From assembly GCA_012295275.1 (NCBI GenBank), contig CM022670.1, positions 28,161,881 to 28,203,880 on the forward strand: DNA of 42,000 bases, in the 5' to 3' direction. Shown here one piece after another: positions 1 through 11,057 of this stretch. The DNA comes from Chrysomallon squamiferum. Its lineage: Eukaryota; Mollusca; Gastropoda; Neomphalida; Peltospiridae. The translations under genes and the position numbers were made by a program. How positions within the stretch are numbered: the stretch's first letter is position 1; every line of letters starts with the position of its first letter. Under the pieces are notes generated by a model that saw nothing but the letters and a program-made list of their open reading frames with translations, made no database searches and was not told the origin of the DNA.

Positions 1-33
1 TGCAAGCCAGTGTAATTTGCTGTCATGGAAAAT

Positions 34-195
34 GTCACTGTGATGTATTTTTAGAGTGTACAACAGGATTTAGTCCACTGAGGCAGTGTCTGCTTGACAG
101 ATGGGAAGTCAGGAGATCAATCCTTGTCAACAGCTTTATCAATTTTTTCCATGTTATCAACAAAATGTGTTCATTCGGGGCTTTATTCTTCAATC
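34..195 (-). CDS. Possible coding segment at the left edge, hypothetical
   Basis: A stop-free minus-strand frame with mixed residue composition ends at a TGA complemented at 34-36. It includes stretches such as APNEHILLITWKKLIKLL and SRHCLSGLNPVVHSKNTSQ and stays open rightward into the GTCT repeat. It has no in-frame ATG and no convincing acceptor, because the DNA upstream is a CAGA repeat rather than a pyrimidine tract. It lies downstream of, and on the same strand as, the exon at 2,481-2,580, so it could belong to the same gene. Chance is at least as likely. No family recognised. Confidence 0.15.
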
Positions 196-204
196 TGTTT
201 ATAC

Positions 205-262
205 GTCTGTCTGTCTGTCTGTGTCTGTGTTTCTCCCTGTCCTTCTGTCTGTCTATCTATCT
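205..262. repeat. (GTCT)n microsatellite
   Basis: Imperfect tetranucleotide repeat GTCT grading into CTAT. Confidence 0.9.
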
Positions 263-545
263 AAAATACTGTATTATTTACATGAAATTAATATTATATA
301 TTTCTCTGATGAAGATGATGGATTTTTCTTACACTGCTATTTACACCTTTGTAAAATATTATGTCTTCTGTGATAAATTTGTACAAAGGAAAGTAATGTA
401 TCACTGAAGTCAGAATGTGTGAGTGTGTTGTAAAAGGTTAATGTATGTACTGCTCCATGTACAGGTATCAAAAGGAGGGGTACAGTGCAATAAAACTTTG
501 ATATGTTATGAAGCTCTCCCATAACAGATATACATACCCTCCCAA
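263..545. other. AT-rich stretch, nothing recognised
   Basis: AT-rich unique sequence with short shadow frames only. I see no splice-bounded exon or RNA gene. Confidence 0.5.
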
Positions 546-552
546 ACACACA

Positions 553-596
<44 letters not shown>

Positions 597-610
597 TACA
601 GACACACACA
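546..610. repeat. (CA)n microsatellite
   Basis: CA dinucleotide repeat with AAAC and CAGA interruptions. The frames through it are repeat translations. Confidence 0.95.
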
Positions 611-713
611 GTATTATACTCCCTCATGAAAATTACTATGTGTCTGTAAAGTTACTTTTATAAACATATAGTTACAAATACATTATATCTGTGAATGCTT
701 CAGGCTACAGCTA

Positions 714-775
714 ACAGTTAAGTACACTATAATATATTAACAACAGTTAAGTACACTATAATATATTAACAACAG
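714..775. repeat. 29-bp tandem duplication
   Basis: Two identical 29-bp copies (714-742 and 743-771) plus the start of a third. The unit begins ACAGTTAAGTACACTATAAT. Confidence 0.95.
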
Positions 776-1535
776 AAAATATTTACATTTTCTCAGTGTG
801 AGAAAGCAAAATAATAAAATGCTCATACAAGGTATCACAAGATCAATTCTTCACAGTGTTAGAATTCCGCAATTTCCCATTCCAACCAGTATTCCTCAGT
901 TAGTTCATAAATGTTCAAAGCATGTGCTTTCCTGTGCATGCAAAGAGTTATACAAAAGATCCCTCACTGTTAGTTAATAAATATAACCCATTATGAAGCA
1001 ACAGCAAGATTATTTTTTCTCCCATGTCATTATTATATATATATATATATATATGTATATGTAAAAAAAAAGGAATTATGTGTTTGAAAACTTATCATCA
1101 ATATACAAAAGTAAAATGAAATTTGCTGCATGTTTGAAAGCTGATAACTGAGGTCATTAATTATTCATTCATTCAGTGAGGAGAAGTGACAGAATGTTAC
1201 ATTAATGATGAATTTCAGTCTTTTACTTTTATCACACACAACAAACATATCTGAGTGGTGATCTGCCTGCAATCAACAGTTATGGATTTTACACACACAC
1301 TTGTATCAATTATATTATAAATGGGGAGATAAGATGAAAATCATTTCTGACAAGAGTTATGTAACAGACGGGCTTGGTAATGGAAAAGAAATAATGATGA
1401 CTGTGAAGCGAAGTCAATTATTTAGAAGCTAAAAGTAGATATAATTACAATTGCAGACAGCTTCATGACAAAACACTGGAGCCAATTTGATCCTGATTAT
1501 GAATTAGTGTTGTCACTGTTTGAATGAAGGACTTT
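776..1535. other. AT-rich spacer with a (TA)n tract
   Basis: Unique AT-rich DNA with a (TA)n run at about 1034-1062. No exon-like signal found. Confidence 0.5.
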
Positions 1536-1551
1536 ATCATTATTATTATTA

Positions 1552-1618
<67 letters not shown>

Positions 1619-1640
1619 CATCAACATCATGATTATTATT
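1536..1640. repeat. (ATT)n microsatellite
   Basis: Long ATT repeat with occasional ATC. It runs into a T-rich low-complexity stretch to about 1870 that codes only for artefactual Tyr/Phe-rich peptide. Confidence 0.95.
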
Positions 1641-2480
1641 TTTTATTTTTTATTTTTTCTTTTTTTTTTTTTTTAATTTGTACTGCTGTTTCTTCTTTTT
1701 TTTTTTTAATTAATTTATTTATTAGTGTATTATTGCTACTGTTTTTATTCATTTTATTATATTTATTATTTACTTCATTTATCTGTTTCTTTGTTATAAT
1801 TTTATTAAAAAATATATTTTATTATTATTTAATTATTCTTTTATATTTATATATTCATTATTATTTATTTCTAAAACAGTACTGGCTGACAAAAATATGA
1901 TAATTTTGAATCAGCCATCATAAAAATAAGACAAATTGGTGTAAAAAAGTAAAAATCAGCTGTTAGATGTCATTCTATGGTCATACTAATAAATTGCTAT
2001 TTTTAAATAAATTGCTGTAAAAAGCTGATTTATAATATTTTTAATTCAAACGAAGTAGAATGGACTGGATAACTTTTATAGTTAAAATTTAATTTTCAAT
2101 TTGAAGAAAGATAATTAGAAATATTTAGATCAATATAAATTTGTAAATTTTATTAAAGAATAATTTTAAATATGGGCATGAAGATGCAAAAAATATAATA
2201 TTCTTATTTATATTTTTATGTGTGTAGGAAGGTAACTGTCTGTGTGTGTATGTATGTAAGTATGTTTGGATGAATGTACCTATGAATATATTAATGTACT
2301 TGCCTATATATCAATATGTATTTTTTTGGCACTGAATTACAAATATAAATTTAAAATGTTTAATAGTTATATTTTTTTTGTCCCACTCTGTGTATATTTG
2401 CTATGAATTTGTTTTTCACTTCAGATATAATTATCAGAAATTACAGAACTAGCTTTCTTTACAACTTAAAAACAACTTAC
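1641..2480. other. T-rich then AT-rich spacer
   Basis: Low-complexity T/A sequence to about 2400, with a short TGTA/TATG tract at 2238-2266. If the exon at 2,481-2,580 is real, this is its downstream intron. Confidence 0.4.
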
Positions 2481-2580
2481 CTCACAAACCACATCCTTGT
2501 GGCTTGGACCATCAGATGCTAAGGACCCAAAGGTCAAGTCACCACGAATTAGCTTCCAACCCATGGCACCAGTGCGATTT
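2481..2580 (-). CDS. Candidate coding exon C of a minus-strand gene, hypothetical
   Basis: A 100-nt exon. On the minus strand it ends GAG followed by a consensus donor GTAAGTTG (intron begins at 2480). It is preceded by a long pyrimidine tract whose first downstream AG is the boundary at 2580/2581. With one base completing the previous codon, the frame is open for 33 codons: NRTGAMGWKLIRGD, LTFGSLASDG, then PSHKDVVCE. The composition is mixed and unlike the surrounding AT repeats. The Met codon at 2562-2564 sits in a strong Kozak context (GCCATGG), so this could be the start exon of a shorter isoform. Its entry phase matches the 33-nt exon at 13,882-13,914 exactly, the shared codon AG|A giving Arg. 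The protein continues beyond the left edge. No domain recognised. Confidence 0.5.
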
Positions 2581-2599
2581 CTTCGAAAACATATACATG

Positions 2600-3240
2600 T
2601 TGTGAATGGAATCATGACAAAGTGCCAACAACAAAAAGAAAAAAAAAGTAGTAAAAAAAAATTAAAGAAAAAAAATCTGAATTCAATATGTCCACTTTAG
2701 AATCCTTAATTGCCTAAAATGAGTGAGTCCACCGGAGAAAACATCTTCCCAACACAACAAGGCTGAACAAACTGAGCGCAGCATCGGTGAAAGAATAATA
2801 TCGTTCATTAGACCAGAAATAGATGTAATTCAGAGACTGTTACAATCAAATAAACACATCAGCTGGTGACAGTTCTCTTGTCATTCAGCAATTCATCTGA
2901 AGTCAGCACAGCTCAGAGAAAAGAGACGAAGAAAAAAAAAATAAAACAACACTTATAGTGTGGAAACGTTTTCACATACAAACACGCATTTCTGCAATCA
3001 ATTTTTGCCCACAAGAGAAAATTACCACAATGCCTGCAGATGTCATATTATAAAGACAGCTCTCACATTGACATAAAAGGTTAAGTCCTTAATTGGCAAA
3101 AGTGTCGCTCAGAAGAGCCACGGTCACATGCCGCAGACTGCCACAGTGAGCGGTCGAAACAAACAATAGGCAGGGCACAGTACCAGACCAGTTCCAGACT
3201 GCACCTCACACTTGTCGTCTTTACTTCAGTAGCAGTGGTG

Positions 3241-3274
<34 letters not shown>

Positions 3275-3560
3275 AGCAACAGTAGCCGTAGCAGCCAGCA
3301 GAAAATGAACTGAATAACAGAATGTGAGATATCCCCATTAAGTGACAATCATATTAAGCATGGATGCCTTCACAAAACAAAATTGCAGCAGTTTACGAGT
3401 GATTGACACAATTTTCAGCCACCTTCTCCACTGAGTGTGGCCCTCCATGAGCATTCCTTTAGAGATCAATGATTCATGTGAGGTCGCAGGCAGTTCCTAG
3501 AAAGAAATGATAGCAGAGAGCTAGCCGATGATGATAAAATATTCTTCTGCTCTCAGTGAA
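2600..3560 (-). promoter_or_regulatory. Complex, less AT-rich island, possible 5' region of the minus-strand gene
   Basis: This stretch stands out from its AT-rich surroundings. It has CpGs, a (CAG)n tract and several short mixed-composition minus-strand frames, including one of 41 codons starting MNDIILSPMLRSVCSALLCW at about 2.8 kb. There is also an acceptor-like pyrimidine tract ending TCTCTGAG near 2.92 kb. It lies just upstream of the strong-Kozak ATG at 2,564. It could be a 5'UTR, an alternative promoter or an enhancer. I see no TATA box or Inr I would defend. Confidence 0.25.
3241..3300. repeat. (CAG)n trinucleotide tract
   Basis: About nine uninterrupted GCA/CAG units (3241-3268), then degenerate GTA/GCA triplets. 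On the minus strand one frame would read as a poly-Ala run. Confidence 0.9.
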
Positions 3561-4063
3561 TGCCCTATTAATGTAAAGCTGATCTGAACCTTAGCAGCAG
3601 TTATGTTACACTGCTTAGCTTTTCATAATGAAAGAAAAGTCATGCAAAACATCGAGTATAAAAAAGATCAATACTTTTCACAACAGTTGTGTTCGCATGA
3701 TTCTCCTCTGTTCAACGCCAGGTTTAAACGTGAAATTCCACCACACAGGTTGACACTTACTCAGATTGCATGTGACTGTACAAGTATTAAATCTTCTATT
3801 TAATTTTTTTTTATAATGTAAACATATAAATAAAAATTAAAAGTTATGCTATATATTTATTTTTTTATTTTTTTATTTTTATTTTATTACTATTATTATT
3901 ATTATTCAAGTTATGTTAGTTTAAAAGAACAAAAAAATTACACCTGAGTTTTATTACAGAAATCTGGATGAAAAGTAAGTAAAACTGTATTTTTGCCTTT
4001 TACACTAGGTGGATGGACAGTATATGGATAAGTTCCTGATAATATAAAGTTGATCTAAGTCAC
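3561..4063. other. AT-rich spacer
   Basis: Mixed to about 3.8 kb, then T/A-rich with a short ATT run near 3890-3906. Nothing else recognised. Confidence 0.4.
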
Positions 4064-4273
4064 AGATGGAAGGATGAATGGATGGATGGATAGAAGGATG
4101 GATAGAATGGATAAATGGATGGATGAATGGATGAATGGAGGATTGATGGATGGAATGAAGGATGAATGGATGGATGGAGGGATGGATGGATGGATGGATG
4201 GATGGATGGATGGATGGATGGATAGATGGATGGAGGGATGTATGGAGGGATGGAGGGATGGATGGATGGATGC
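4064..4273. repeat. (GGAT)n microsatellite
   Basis: Long imperfect GGAT array with GAAT and GAGG variants. It is open in several frames on both strands only because the unit lacks stops. Confidence 0.95.
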
Positions 4274-4637
4274 CCTATTGAAGGTTATCTGAGTTAAAGC
4301 ATTAGCTGTGTTATAATGAAAACAGCTGTAAACATCAGCTTTAAGATTTAATATATTTGACATGTGAGGGGTAATTTAATTTAAAATTTATTTAGAAATT
4401 TCACAGTTTCTTTCTTTTCTCAACAGTTTCCTTGTTTTGGTAAACTTACTGATCTTGTTCAAGAAAAAAGTAAAAATAAATATATATTTAAACTGTTTTA
4501 CCACAATTCTATTTAATATTACCAATGTATGAACAATGGAGGGATGATAGCTGGCTGTATATAGTTGGTTATTTGGAAGCATTCATGCATGTGTATGTAA
4601 TATATAATATATTGATTTTGATGGTACAGATGAAACA
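4274..4637. other. AT-rich spacer
   Basis: Unique AT-rich DNA without a defensible gene. A TCA|GTAAGT donor-like site on the minus strand near 4447 has no convincing exon. Confidence 0.4.
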
Positions 4638-4750
4638 GGATGGATGAATGGATGGATGGATGGATGGATGGATGGATAATTAGAGAGCCAAACAGATAAA
4701 TAAATATCCAGACAGCCAGCCATACACAAATACTGACAGACAGACAGACA
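4638..4750. repeat. (GGAT)n and (CAGA)n tracts
   Basis: GGAT repeat 4638-4678, then AGCC/CAGA-rich sequence to 4750. The same unit as the larger array 0.4 kb to the left. Confidence 0.9.
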
Positions 4751-4783
4751 TAACAAAGGCAAAAGGATACTAAATCAACTTAC

Positions 4784-4864
4784 CACAAAATACCACTGTG
4801 CATTTTTGTGGTCAGGAGATAACCCCAGCCACAAAGAGAAACAAACAGTGAAATAAACAAACTG
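4784..4864 (-). CDS. Weak candidate exon, hypothetical
   Basis: Minus strand: an open frame reading FVYFTVCFSLWLGLS then PDHKNAQWYFV ends at a good donor, GTG|GTAAGTTG (intron from 4783). The upstream AG (TGTCAG) lacks a pyrimidine tract on its 5' side. The hydrophobic start may simply be T-rich DNA. About 27 codons, phase 0 at the donor. Not recognised. Confidence 0.15.
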
Positions 4865-5053
4865 ACATTAACATACTTTGTTAACAAAGACCTCCGAGCC
4901 TGCCATACTATCTGACTAGAAAAACACAACAAAATTTCTGTAACATTCCCCATTTTCCATGGTTGCTGAGCTGCCTCTGTTCACTTACTGACAACACAAC
5001 GAGACAAAGTAAGAAAAAAAGATAAAGAAGAATCTTCAAAGAACAACACTTAC

Positions 5054-5111
5054 CAGTAAAACTGCGTAATATGTACACAATGGTGTCAGATAAATATCCA
5101 TATAAAAACAA
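5054..5111 (-). CDS. Weak candidate exon with donor, hypothetical
   Basis: A minus-strand frame MFLYGYLSDTIVYILRSFT runs into the donor CTG|GTAAGTG (intron from 5053). It is short and partly hydrophobic, and its upstream boundary is unclear. Confidence 0.12.
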
Positions 5112-5390
5112 CAGTTAATTCATACAGAACAGATAGGTATTAAACTATACTTTTAGTGGTGTATGTAAATAAAGGAGAAAATTGTATTAATGGAATAATA
5201 TCTTTAAAAAATCTAAAAAAATATGTATACAGTGATATTAGGTAAAAATTAGATAAACATCTGAATTAAATATAATTTTAAAAACACAGAGAGAAGTGTA
5301 TTAAAGTGGGCCTTCTATCATACTGAAATGTAAAAGTAAAACTATTTTGAAAAAAAATAACAATTCCAGTTATACTTCTTTTTTTTTTTA
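5112..5390. other. AT-rich spacer
   Basis: Nothing recognised between the weak exon and the minisatellite. Confidence 0.4.
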
Positions 5391-5406
5391 ACCACTTCAC
5401 AAAAAA

Positions 5407-5850
5407 GGAGAATTATTACCAGCACTTTAAGGGAAGGGAGTTTTATTACCAATACTTCACACAAAAAGGAGTTTTATTACCAGCACTTTAAGGCAAGGGA
5501 GTTTTATTACCAATACTTCACACAAAAAGGAGTTTTATTACCAGCACTTTAAGGCAAGGGAGTTTTATTACCAATACCTCACACAAAAAGGAGTTTTATT
5601 ACCAACACTTTAAGGAAAGGGAGTTTTATTACCAATACTTTAAGGCAAGGGAGTTTTATTACCAGTACCTCACACAAAAAGGAGTTTTATTACCAACACT
5701 TTAAGGAAAGGGAGTTTTATTACCATTACTTCACACAAAAAGGAGTTTATTACCAATACTTCACACAAACAGGAGTTTTATTACAAACATTCTACACAAA
5801 ATAAAGTTTTATTTCCAACATTTTATAGAAAACATTTTATTACAATTATT
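5407..5850. repeat. 30/31-bp minisatellite with two alternating unit types
   Basis: About 15 units, each starting GGAGTTTTATTACC, at 5407, 5437, 5468, 5498, 5529, 5559, 5590, 5620, 5650, 5681, 5711, 5742 and 5772, then two decayed ones. A units (30 bp) carry GCACTTTAAGGCAAG. B units (31 bp) carry ATACTTCACACAAAAA. A and B alternate as a 61-bp dimer up to about 5620, where a hybrid unit breaks the alternation. The last units are B-like and decay into flanking DNA. Confidence 0.95.
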
Positions 5851-6334
5851 CAAAACATTTCCCATTCTTTCTTGTCACATAATGTCCAGAAGAAGATAAA
5901 AATATACTGGGTTACTTGTATCAATTATCAGCAAAGGATGTTATCCATTTTATAAAGCCTTTAATAAATTATCTAGAAAAGCAGTGAGATGAATTTTTTT
6001 TTAACATGTTACGGTTATTAGTATTCAACATTAATTTGAAATTAAAATGTTTTCAAAATCGTTATATCAAACATGACCAAAATGAATGATAAACAATGTG
6101 TTACTGAATCTGTGTTTTCATTACTGTCCAAGTCTTTATTAACTAAGTCAGTTTACATAAACATGTTTTCATTATTAGAAAAACATTAAAACAGTTTGAA
6201 TTACCAAAGGTTAAAGTAACAGAATGTTTGCTTCATCATAATGCTCAGTTCTCAGAGCAAAGCTCATCACACATTTAAAAAAAAACTTGATGTCATCACA
6301 ATAGATATCTTTTAAGTTCACTGTTAATTTGCAC
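5851..6334. other. AT-rich spacer
   Basis: Unique AT-rich DNA. No feature recognised. Confidence 0.5.
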
Positions 6335-6482
6335 GTGTATGTGTGTGTGTGTGTGTGTGTGTATTGTATGTGTATGTATTCATGTGTGTTTTTGTGTGTA
6401 TATTTGTGTAAATATGTATGTGTGTGTTTATGCAATTGTTATTATTATTATTATTATTGTGCATGTATTTGTGTGTATGTTT
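6335..6482. repeat. (TG)n / (ATT)n compound microsatellite
   Basis: GT repeat with TATG variants, then ATT at 6439-6458, then TG-rich again. Confidence 0.9.
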
Positions 6483-7070
6483 TCTGACTGGCAGATAATA
6501 TCTTATTGGAATAAATTTCTTGGGTATTTGGTATTTGTGAGTTTTGCATGTGTTTGCCTGCATATATGTATATATTTATCATATCATCGTGCTATAATTA
6601 ATAGCAGAAAAAGTAACTGATTATCAATGTTTGTGTGTTAAAGTCAGAAACATCTTTACTTCTTTGCATAAAGAAATAGAGTTATTCAAGTTTTGAAAAG
6701 GTAATAAAGAAAAACTTTATAATGTGATCACCTAGATAAAGTGAGCTTTCCATTATAATGACCAGTTTCTTGAATAACACTACTCTGATATGAATGTTGT
6801 CTTTGTAGAATAAAACTAACTTACTAATCCACAAGTAAAGTTTGCATTTTCTTTCAATGGATGAACAAATGCTTATATATTTATATGTTACAGTACATTT
6901 TGAATTTAATAGTTATTAAGAATCACAATAGGTTTTTCTTTACTTTTGTTTTTTTATTTATTATTTAATACTTATTTATTTTATATAATGTTAGTAAGAG
7001 ATAAGAAACAAGATGTTGCCTTTATGACCTATTCTTACTGATTAGCAGTTAGTGAAGTTTATACAGACAA
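6483..7070. other. AT-rich spacer
   Basis: No gene or RNA signal recognised. Confidence 0.5.
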
Positions 7071-7122
7071 GCATGCATGCACATACACACACATGCATAC
7101 ACACACATGCACACACACACAC
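7071..7122. repeat. (CA)n/(CATG) microsatellite
   Basis: CA repeat with CATG interruptions, directly abutting the SINE. Confidence 0.85.
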
Positions 7123-7271
7123 TTCTCACAGACAGGAACACACATAAATGCCTTTGATAAACAAGTCATGGAGCTGTAGTTGGAACAGGCAATAACCAGA
7201 TAAACATACAAGTTGAACTGATCCTTTCATACATGAATTTCTCAAGGCATTCACTCTAACCACTAGGCTAT
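7118..7271 (-). mobile_element. Degraded tRNA-derived SINE, copy 1
   Basis: Read on the minus strand, the element starts with a tRNA-like head. The A box TAGCCTAGTGG (7260-7270) fits TRGCNNAGYGG, and a B-box-like GGATCAGTTC at about 7214-7223 lies at tRNA spacing. The body carries, in plus orientation, CACAGACAGG, GCCTTTGATA and GTAGTTGGAACAGGCAATA. From memory these line up with a SINE body widespread in mollusc genomes (inference, no search run). It is non-autonomous, would have been transcribed by Pol III and moved by a LINE in trans. It is decayed, and no target-site duplication was found. Same orientation as the copy at 29.9 kb. Confidence 0.75.
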
Positions 7272-7737
7272 TTTGAATTTTTTTCTTGTCTGTGAAAGTC
7301 AAGAAAACATAAACAAAATAATGACAGCATTCATTTTATTTTTATGTATGTGTTGTTTTCTTGCTGGTTTTTTTTTTCAGTAAATTGGTTTAAAAATGCA
7401 TACTAGAACCAAAAAAAACACTGCTAAAATAGTTTTTATATCTTCCGTTTTATTTTGCCTATCTTTGGCAAGTGGAATATTAATCATTGCTTGTGAGAAA
7501 AAAAAATACAATAAAAAACTGTACTGAGACAGACAAAATGCTTAAACTTGAGTGACCTTGGTCAAAACAAGTTAAACCAATGATTTTAAGAACAGAAAGA
7601 AAATTATTTCAGTGATTTTTTTTTTTTTTTTAATATTTTCTTTGGTAACTGCATCATTATAACTATAAAACCATGTGTGCTTAACCACTGACCACAGCTA
7701 TATAACCATAACACATAATTTTTATAATGATAATTAG
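7272..7737. other. AT-rich spacer
   Basis: Contains a strong pyrimidine tract plus CAG at 7380, but the sequence after it stops in all frames within a few codons. No exon called. Confidence 0.5.
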
Positions 7738-7870
7738 ACAACCAAAAATAACCATTCACCATAATGGCCAACTAACCAAAAAAATACAACCAAAAATAAC
7801 TACTGAATATAATCATATTCCATTATAAATACACAACCAAAAATAACCATGTTCCATTATACTTACACAG
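7738..7870. repeat. Diverged minisatellite, about 48 bp
   Basis: Three diverged units beginning CAACCAAAAATAAC (about 7740, 7788 and 7835), each ending near CCATTATA/CCATAATG. Confidence 0.8.
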
Positions 7871-8099
7871 CCCACAACTAACAAAAAATAATAAGAGAGG
7901 TGAATAAACAGGCTTGGTTCAGGGATGAAGAGAAAGGACGGTGAGGAAATTGGGCAATCTTTAATGATGTCTTCGAGCTTGCTACTTGACATTTGTGAGA
8001 CAATGCAGCGATCCACGCAGAGAGAGTTCAGTCTGACTGGCTCAGACCACTTGCAAGCTTGTTGTGACTACTCTCCAGTGTGGATTACGTGAAACTTGC

Positions 8100-8315
8100 C
8101 TAGGGTTCGGCCAATGCTGAGTGACAGGGATAATGCAAGGACACTTTGTAAGAGCTAATAAAGGCTCTATCATCCATGATGTGATTAAGAGAAGACAGAA
8201 ACAGACTGGAGCCAGACTCTAAATGCTTCCTGATGACAATGAGGTTATATACAGTGTCCAACTGAACAGTGTCATTAGTGTTGGGAAAACATCGGCAAAC
8301 CGTTTTCTCAATCAT
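8100..8315 (-). CDS. Small ORF of 71 codons, hypothetical
   Basis: The ATG-initiated minus-strand frame begins MIEKTVCRCFPNTNDTVQLD and ends CHSALAEP-TAG. It lies in a stretch (7.9-8.32 kb) clearly less AT-rich than its flanks. Just before the ATG is an acceptor-like site: a T-rich tract, then GTAAACGGTAG. The stop codon overlaps a GC-type donor motif (AG|GCAAGT). It could be an exon, a 5'UTR or decayed mobile DNA. No signal peptide or domain seen. Confidence 0.2.
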   Translation of the reverse strand: MIEKTVCRCFPNTNDTVQLDTVYNLIVIRKHLESGSSLFLSSLNHIMDDRAFISSYKVSLHYPCHSALAEP

Positions 8316-8339
8316 CTACCGTTTACGATAATAAAAAAA

Positions 8340-9380
8340 GAACAGATCCATTTTTTTTTTTTTTTTTTATATTTAGTATGAATGTTTTCTTTTGTACTTT
8401 TTATTATTATTACTTTTTTTATTACTTCTTTTTTGAAGAAGAAGAAAATTTTTTTTTTTTTTTGTGTGGTTTTTTTGGTTTTTAGATTTTAGATTTTTTT
8501 TGTTTGTTTTAATTTTCTTTTGTGTTTTTATATTATTTAATCTAAAAAAAATATTAATTTATGGTTAATGCCAATTTTTGTCCTGAGGGAACTTTCTTTT
8601 TTCTGAATGTTGTTGTTTCATCATTTTTTTTCTCCCTCTCCATTATTTATTTACTTATACAAAACACTTTCTTATAGTTTTTTCTCCTTTATTTATTTGT
8701 TTGTTTATTGGAAAGGAATATTTTTATGTACGTATTTCTTCAGAGTTTTGTGGGGGGTTTTTTTGTTCTTTCAAACAAAAACAAAAAAAGGCTTTCCTGT
8801 TGTAAGATTTAATTTTTTAATTTTTTTATTATTTATTCACCATTTAGTTATTTATTTTATTTTAAATTATACAAAAATAACTTAAGCAAATAAATTTATG
8901 AAAAGTTAGAAGAAATTCCTCCACAAACACTTTCATCTGCTTCCAAAAGCCTCTTAGATTCTAATCGGGCATTGACGTTTTAGCACTGAAGTTCCAGATT
9001 GCTTTGTGTGGCTGTCAGTGCTCGACTGGTCACTCAATACGTGACCTATTGCTTCTTTCTAGGATACTTTGAGGACACTGTGTGTGTCCAAATATATCTG
9101 TGAAGATGTCTCTACACTGATTTATCTTAGTAAGAATCTTAATATTCTGATCACTCATTCAAATCTCATTATCAATTTATTGTTTTTACAAAAGTTATTT
9201 ATTTTATTTTATTTTTTTTATTTTTACTCATCATTATTTTCTTTTCTTTTTTTTTCTTTCTTTTAAACAAAAACAAAAAAAGGTTTTCCTGTTGTCAGAT
9301 TTAAATTTTGTTTTTTATTTTTATTCATTCATTCATTTATTCATTCAATTTATTATTTTTTTTATTATTATTATTATTAG
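8340..9380. repeat. T-rich low-complexity region with a dispersed duplicate
   Basis: Long poly-T and T-rich DNA. Two copies of a motif of about 55 bp lie 493 bp apart (8772-8825 and 9265-9318), sharing AAACAAAAACAAAAAAAGG and TTTCCTGTTGT. Between them, 8.9-9.15 kb, is unique sequence without a called gene. Confidence 0.75.
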
Positions 9381-9789
9381 TAACATTTTTACATTTTAAT
9401 ATTGTTCACATATTTCTTGTTGTTCAAACAATGCCATTTTTATAAACAAAATTTAGTTTGTGCATACAAAATATAACAATTACTTTCTCAGAGGTCAGTC
9501 TCTGACTGTCCTCAGTGAACTTTGGAAAGTTGACCTCTCACCTCAAATCAGGGATTAACTCATGATACCAGAAAATGTCATGCAGTCATATTTTTTATTT
9601 ATTTTTAAACTGATGGAAATGACTTCATAAATACCTTCAATAACAACTCTAAAAGAAAAAAAGTTATGAAAAGGTAACAGTCAAGAAGCTTCTGAAGGAT
9701 CTTTCTGAGCTCCAGAGTGAAGACGTAGTCTCAGTTTTTTAAGTGGTAATCAGCTAGACATGTTTTTACAACCACACAAGTTACTGAGT
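9381..9789. other. Unique AT-rich DNA
   Basis: Nothing recognised. Confidence 0.4.
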
Positions 9790-9935
<146 letters not shown>

Positions 9936-10460
9936 ATGGCAGAGTTGTTACATTTCTCATCATAAAAAAGGATAGTTAGTAAACAGGATATGATAAATAC
10001 ATATGGAGTGCAAGCACAAATGAGAAAAACAAATGCTTTGTTTATTGTGGGCTTTTTGTTGCTGTTATTTATTTGTTTAAAATAATAATAAAGGAGATAT
10101 AGATAAAAGTGTAATGGATATGTTTTATTCTCTGTTTTATTTAAGATTTTGTGAGAAGATGAAGCAGATGATTTTGCTGTTATTTCCCTTGGGTTACTCT
10201 GATATTTTTGTTTCTTCTTTCATTGAGAAGACGCATAATGAGGGAGTGAGTCAAGGACAAACATGGTGAGTTTTCTTAATGAAAACTCTGACTCACAGGA
10301 ACTCCGGCAGAGAGTTCAAGTGATACTGCAGTACTCTGTAATTGATGTCAACACCTTGAGTACATTTTAGCTAATTTTGTCACAGCTTAAAATAATCATT
10401 CATCACAGCACAGAGGATAACTTATCAAGTACTCAGTGGGGTGCTTAACAAAACATGAAA
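9936..10460. other. Unique DNA, nothing recognised
   Basis: Somewhat less AT-rich near 10.25-10.4 kb, but no splice-bounded open frame. Confidence 0.4.
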
Positions 10461-10469
10461 CGGATCTCT

Positions 10470-10660
10470 AACACACAGGCAGGTCCAGTAATTTACCCAG
10501 GGGTAACCTCAGCTGGTGCATTAAACAGACCTGTACAGCACAGACAGATCCATGTTTCAGATCTAGATGTAGCAGACCTGGTACTTTACAAAACACCAAA
10601 TAAACTTTTGTAGCAAAGGCAGACCAATATTTTATTTGGTGGAATAAACCATGTATATTA
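10470..10660. repeat. Possible diverged repeat of about 45 bp
   Basis: Recurring GGCAGGTCCA / ACAGATCCA / GCAGACCTGG / GGCAGACCAA motifs with similar tails (AATTTAC, ACTTTAC). An old, decayed tandem array is the simplest reading. Confidence 0.4.
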
Positions 10661-11057
10661 AAAAACATGAACCATAAGCAGTTTGAAAAAATGAATATTA
10701 GTGAATGGTTTCCTACTTTTTTTTCTGTGTAATAAAATACATAAAAATCTTCTAAATTATATTTAATACAATAAAACAATTTCCTGATAAATGCATCTGC
10801 CGCATGTAAAACATCCTTTTTTTATTCCCATTGGGTCTGTTAAAAAAAAACAAGAGCCAGAGGCATATCAAACAAACAGAACATCCACTGAATGCCTCCT
10901 TGATTTTTTCTTGAAGATAAAACTCATTTCATCTTGTCCACTACCCCTTTTCTGAAACCTGGATCTGCCTCTAAGTGAAGATGTGTACTCAATTAAGTTG
11001 GAGATGTTGACAAGTACTTTCCAAATGCTTAATATCTTCTTCTTCTTTCTTTTTTAG
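10661..11057. other. AT-rich spacer ending in a pyrimidine tract
   Basis: No gene in most of it. The last 25 bases (TCTTCTTCTTTCTTTTTTAG) form the acceptor of the next feature. Confidence 0.4.

Noticed and set aside
1520-1900. 126-codon plus-strand frame
   Set aside because: Translation of an ATT microsatellite and poly-T. Pure Tyr/Phe/Leu runs.
4055-4363. 102-codon minus-strand frame (IHPS repeats)
   Set aside because: Reading of the GGAT array, open because the repeat has no stop codons.
4908-5053. Continuation of the 67-codon minus-strand frame past the donor
   Set aside because: If the donor at 5,053 is used this part is intron. Composition becomes Leu/Phe-rich from T-rich DNA.
5391-5850. 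CRISPR-like repeat-spacer array
   Set aside because: Units are directly adjacent with no unique spacers, and the genome is eukaryotic. It is a minisatellite.
7360-7410. Strong acceptor TTTTTTTTTCAG at 7380
   Set aside because: Downstream sequence stops in every frame within about nine codons and has no donor.
10468-10779. 103-codon minus-strand frame
   Set aside because: No ATG at its start (opens from TTG). It overlaps a decayed repeat and AT-rich DNA. No splice support.
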